Below, piece by piece: positions 61,316 through 64,000 of a stretch of 64,000 nt of DNA (the first letter of the stretch is position 1; each line of letters opens with the position of its first letter). The translations under genes and the position numbers were made by a program. This DNA comes from Natrinema amylolyticus_A. GTDB taxonomy: Archaea; Halobacteriota; Halobacteria; Halobacteriales; Natrialbaceae. A model generated the notes under the pieces. The model searched no databases and was not told where the DNA came from. It saw only the letters and a program-made list of their open reading frames with translations. Where the stretch lies: positions 248,001 through 312,000 of the forward strand of contig NZ_JBHUDI010000001.1 in assembly GCF_042678045.1 (NCBI RefSeq), given 5' to 3'.

Positions 61316-62275
61316 TTGGACGAGCTCTACAAAACCAGTGAACAACTTCCTGAGGTGGATCGCCACGAGGTCTACGCACACCATGTGGAGGAAGATGAGT
61401 GGGAGGAGGTCCCGTACAGAGATAGTCTGTGGACGGATGACATGCGGGCGACCGGCGTGGTCTCCTCCTCGAAGGACTTCTACAACATCATCCAGTACGG
61501 CGAAATCTTGGAGACGGTGGGGGAAGCCATAGAACAGAACGGTTTGGACGTAGAGGGAACGGTCTCTCTTTCACCGACAGCCCATAAGATGAACGCCAGT
61601 ATCGAGTTTGAGGGGAACACTGTCTACGCCAACAGGGATGACCCGGTCACTCTCGGACTCCAGGTCCAGAGCGGGCACTCAGGATACCACCGGTTGAAGT
61701 ACGACGTCGGCGCGGAACGACTGGTGTGCAGCAACGGGATGACCGCCTTCATCTCCGAACTAAGCTTCGATCAAACCCATCAGGACCCGTTCCAACCCCG
61801 TCTTGCGTACAACGCGGTGGACGCAGTGGCCACAAGCCCGGAAATGGTTGAAAGACGACTGGAAAAAGCGCAGGAACACGTGTTGATGAACCAGGATGAA
61901 GCATTGCTCGTGCTCCTCGAGACAGGGATCGACTCCTACCTCGAGCAGCCGGTACCCGACCTACTGAACGCGTTACACGACGAAGTCAAGGACCCGGAAA
62001 ACCCGTCGCTCTGGGAGACCTACAACGCGGCCACACGCGCACTGACACACTACACCGAAAACACCCCGAGATACGAACTCTCCAAAGGATACGAAAACGC
62101 GGCCAAGCTCCTGGAGAACGGAGACAACCAGATACCGGAACCAGAAATACTGGGTAGTCAGGCGGTCGAGGACAGGACACGGCAACTGATCGAACAGGAC
62201 GACACCGAACCCTACTGGGAAGACGAACCAGACGCACTACGACAGCTACGGGAACTCCACGAAATCCAAGCATAG
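61316..62275 (+). CDS. DUF932 (phage/plasmid TIGR03299-like) protein
   Basis: A 319-residue protein of the DUF932 family found on plasmids and phages. VTLGLQVQSGHSGYHRLKYD and ERLVCSNGMTAF carry the family's core. The frame is open from 61259 but the only standard start codon is TTG 61316; the open part upstream (EGWYIISEELYSFDS) reads like protein, so the true start may be non-standard or upstream of a frameshift. It is probably part of element maintenance. Confidence 0.72.
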   Translation: MDELYKTSEQLPEVDRHEVYAHHVEEDEWEEVPYRDSLWTDDMRATGVVSSSKDFYNIIQYGEILETVGEAIEQNGLDVEGTVSLSPTAHKMNASIEFEGNTVYANRDDPVTLGLQVQSGHSGYHRLKYDVGAERLVCSNGMTAFISELSFDQTHQDPFQPRLAYNAVDAVATSPEMVERRLEKAQEHVLMNQDEALLVLLETGIDSYLEQPVPDLLNALHDEVKDPENPSLWETYNAATRALTHYTENTPRYELSKGYENAAKLLENGDNQIPEPEILGSQAVEDRTRQLIEQDDTEPYWEDEPDALRQLRELHEIQA

Positions 62276-62460
62276 AACACGGCCCTCCAATCTTTTTCCT
62301 TATTTCGCTGCTCGGACAGATTTCACAGACCTCATTTGAAATGTTTAGGAGCTACCTCTACGCCGTACAACGCTTTTCAAAGTCTTTCAAATGAAACGGG
62401 GTGTCCCGGTGCGTATTTTTGAGTCGGTTCCACCTGGTGTTGGCACGAGGTGTACTCAGA
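62276..62460. promoter_or_regulatory. Intergenic region with second copy of the TGAAACGGGGTGT motif
   Basis: TGAAACGGGGTGT at 62392-62404 repeats the left arm of the inverted repeat at 61219. GCGTATTTTT after it is AT-rich and suitably placed as a promoter for the genes at 62461 and 62630. Confidence 0.35.
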
Positions 62461-62607
62461 ATGATCGATGTCGACTTGACTACGGGCTATTTCGAACTGC
62501 CTCTGGACATGGGTGACTCCGTGTTGGAGGGGAAAACCGTTGATGCTACTGTCGAGGTCAGGCTCTACGAGGTGGAGCTCGCTGCCCGTTCCGGAGCGAC
62601 CTGGTAA
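62461..62607 (+). CDS. Small protein upstream of the DpdA-like gene, 48 aa
   Basis: The ATG at 62461 starts MIDVDLTTGYFELPLDMGDS and the frame ends 22 nt before the DpdA-like gene. It is short, acidic and beta-like (TVDATVEVRLYEVELAA). No family is recognised. It may be co-transcribed with the transglycosylase gene. Confidence 0.4.
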   Translation: MIDVDLTTGYFELPLDMGDSVLEGKTVDATVEVRLYEVELAARSGATW

Positions 62608-62629
62608 CAGAATCGGTGAGGGAAGTTCT

Positions 62630-63406
62630 ATGGCTGATGGGTTCCGGTTCTACTACGGCTGTGCCTCGGGCAGCGCACGGAAAGCCCTTCGGAAGATGGA
62701 GGAGCCCAACGTGATGATCAGCTATGCGACCGCCAACAGTACACCGTTCGAGACCATCGAACACCTGTTCACTGACTCAGGCGGTTACAGCCAGTTGTAC
62801 AACCACCACGAGTACCCGTCTTCGGACAAACAGTATCTCTCGTACCTCGAGGAACATGGGCCGGAGCTGTTCGCGCTAAGGGACTACCCATGCAGCCCGG
62901 AACTCCTGTCCAAGGTTGACAGTACTGTCGAGGAACATCAGTGGAGGACGACACACCACCACAGCAAACTCCTCGACACATACGACGACACCGACCTATC
63001 TTCCGAGCCGGTGGCTGTCCTCCAGGGCTGGTCACCACACCAGTACCTCACCCATCTCGACGATCTACGGACAGAAGGAGCATTAACACGGTACGTGGCG
63101 ATCGGCTCACTCAACAAACGTGACCCGGAAACGGTGGCCAGGATCATCCACAGGGTCCGTGACGAACTCCCCTCCAAACACCGGCTGCATGCCTTCGGAG
63201 TCAAGACCAACGTTCTTCGACGTCCTCGAGTCATCCAATCCCTGGACTCAGCCGACTCAACAGCCTACGACATACGGACACGGATGCAAGAAAGGCGGCA
63301 GACTTGGCAGAACCAGGTCTACCACTACCTCAATATGAAACAGCGGATCGAAGAATGCATACAGGGTTCAGGAAGCCAACAGTCGCTCCACCAAACACTC
63401 CAATAA
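62630..63406 (+). CDS. DpdA/TGT-like transglycosylase
   Basis: A 258-residue protein resembling the queuine/archaeosine tRNA-guanine transglycosylase fold in the shortened DpdA-type form. FTDSGGYSQL (Asp at 49) corresponds to the substrate-recognition Asp region, VAVLQGWSPHQYLTHLDDL and RYVAIGSLNKRD to the central strands, and VKTNVL...VIQSLDSADST (205-210) to the nucleophile Asp position. DpdA proteins insert 7-deazaguanine into DNA; TGT-like proteins also occur in defence systems. The lack of the tRNA-binding PUA domain and of the zinc site argues against a housekeeping TGT. Activity is inferred. Confidence 0.75.
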   Translation: MADGFRFYYGCASGSARKALRKMEEPNVMISYATANSTPFETIEHLFTDSGGYSQLYNHHEYPSSDKQYLSYLEEHGPELFALRDYPCSPELLSKVDSTVEEHQWRTTHHHSKLLDTYDDTDLSSEPVAVLQGWSPHQYLTHLDDLRTEGALTRYVAIGSLNKRDPETVARIIHRVRDELPSKHRLHAFGVKTNVLRRPRVIQSLDSADSTAYDIRTRMQERRQTWQNQVYHYLNMKQRIEECIQGSGSQQSLHQTLQ

Positions 63407-63482
63407 ACCTGGCATCTTCTCAAGGATAAGGGAAACGCGGTGTCTACAACGGTATTCGAACCTGCACCTCGAGGATGAAGGT

Positions 63483-64000
63483 ATGTCTTCTCGTCCTATA
63501 GACCGGACCTCTCTTCTCCAACTGCTTGAGGAGGAAGAGCTACAGGATCCGCGTATCCGGCGGCTGTTGCTGTACAACACTTTTGCACCGGAGCCGGTCC
63601 AGGAGAAGGGGCGTCAAGCGCTCGCAGCCAGTTTAGCACACAGACGGATACACCCGTTCAAAAAACCGACACGTAGTTCTCTTTCCTCCGGTGGTATACG
63701 TCTCGGGTCGACCGTCTCCGGACAGAAGTTTGGTCTCGGTGAGTCGGTGCTCTCGAAACATTTCTTGGTGATCGGGCAGTCAGGCTCCGGGAAGACCACG
63801 TTGTTCTACAACGTTCTGTCCCAGTTGGATGTCCCGTTCTGGTGTTTCGATCTCAAGCAGGACTACCGCCATCTCGTCCAGGACAGAAGCGAGTTGCTGG
63901 TTTTGCCGTGGACCGAGTTAAAGTATAATCCGTTGGCTCCACCACCGGGGGTCAAACTTCGTCGGTGGGCACAGGTCGTCAGCGAGATCTTCGGCCACGC
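63483..64000 (+). CDS. Transfer-type P-loop ATPase, truncated by window end
   Basis: The first 172 codons of a gene that continues beyond the window. FLVIGQSGSGKTTLFYNVLS is a Walker A loop, followed by VPFWCFDLKQDYRHLVQDR and LPWTELKYNPLAPPPGVK, like HerA/VirD4-type DNA transfer ATPases of archaeal plasmids. The starting ATG is 63483. It would be the second such ATPase in the element, in the opposite direction to the VirD4-like gene. Confidence 0.65.
   Translation, partial: MSSRPIDRTSLLQLLEEEELQDPRIRRLLLYNTFAPEPVQEKGRQALAASLAHRRIHPFKKPTRSSLSSGGIRLGSTVSGQKFGLGESVLSKHFLVIGQSGSGKTTLFYNVLSQLDVPFWCFDLKQDYRHLVQDRSELLVLPWTELKYNPLAPPPGVKLRRWAQVVSEIFGH

Noticed and set aside
61218..61532. 104-codon frame starting in the inverted repeat
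   Set aside because: It overlaps the DUF932 gene in another frame and has Arg/Ser-rich shadow composition.
1..64000. CRISPR array or cas genes
   Set aside because: No regularly spaced 28-37-bp repeats with unique spacers and no Cas protein were seen.

Overview
The window is a chromosomal segment of a halophilic archaeon (class Halobacteria; gene content and style suggest a Natrialbales relative such as Haloterrigena or Natrinema, but the genus is inferred). Supporting signs are very acidic proteins, high-GC core genes with many leaderless starts 25-30 nt behind TATA-like boxes, an archaeal transcription factor TFS, mevalonate-pathway HMG-CoA synthase, archaeal RibL, an intronless tRNA-Val(CAC), Tat-type signal sequences and many haloarchaea-specific small zinc-finger proteins.

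Layout. (1) 1-9.98 kb is accessory DNA on the 3' side of tRNA-Val: a Tat-exported hydrolase cut by the window edge, a small membrane protein, an ArsR-like regulator fused to an IS1595-transposase-like N-terminal domain, IS200/IS605-like hairpin remnants, a five-gene cluster (amidohydrolase, DUF59/MIP18-type protein, EthD-domain protein, exported type 1 copper protein, convergent O-methyltransferase), then decayed material: a frameshifted regulator, protein fragments and a tRNA-Leu-like 3' half. (2) 9.99-44.55 kb is core chromosome: cobalamin adenosyltransferase, glycine cleavage P-protein (gcvPA/gcvPB) and, 10 kb away, gcvT/gcvH, AI-2E-type transporter, UspA, CBS protein, HMG-CoA synthase, DUF2150, TatD-like hydrolase, NhaC antiporter, NYN-domain protein, YchF, GNAT, MutY, DHH/RecJ-like nuclease, MaoC-like hydratase, JAMM protease, RibL, IlvD, formaldehyde-type dehydrogenase, COG0523 GTPase, RFA-P synthase and TFS. 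Inside this core are three copies of an approximately 80-bp palindromic element placed at gene 3' ends and a duplicated ychF 3' end that brackets a tiny AT-rich insert. (3) From about 44.55 kb to the right edge is an integrated, probably conjugative element with different base and codon use. It starts with a tyrosine recombinase directly behind tfs, followed by five iteron-like repeats, a Tat lipoprotein and cargo, then a leftward VirD4/VirB4/VirB6/VirB2-like transfer operon, a DUF932 protein, a DpdA-like transglycosylase and a second, truncated transfer-type ATPase.

How the genes work together. The most interesting cargo lies at 47.4-53.2 kb and 62.5-63.4 kb. A PD-(D/E)XK-like protein precedes an overlapping three-gene operon: a small protein starting Met-Gly, an acidic protein, and a 470-residue QueC-like PP-loop enzyme with an N-terminal extension and an altered P-loop. 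Next comes an operon with a perfect 7+7 palindrome at its promoter, encoding a 73-residue RiPP-like peptide, an ATP-grasp ligase of the MvdC/MvdD type and a membrane protein. About 10 kb further the same element encodes a TGT/DpdA-like protein. The element therefore carries two candidate 7-deazaguanine enzymes plus a candidate ribosomal-peptide maturation system, both probably related to conflict with host, virus or competing cells. These functions are inferred from motifs and context, not demonstrated.
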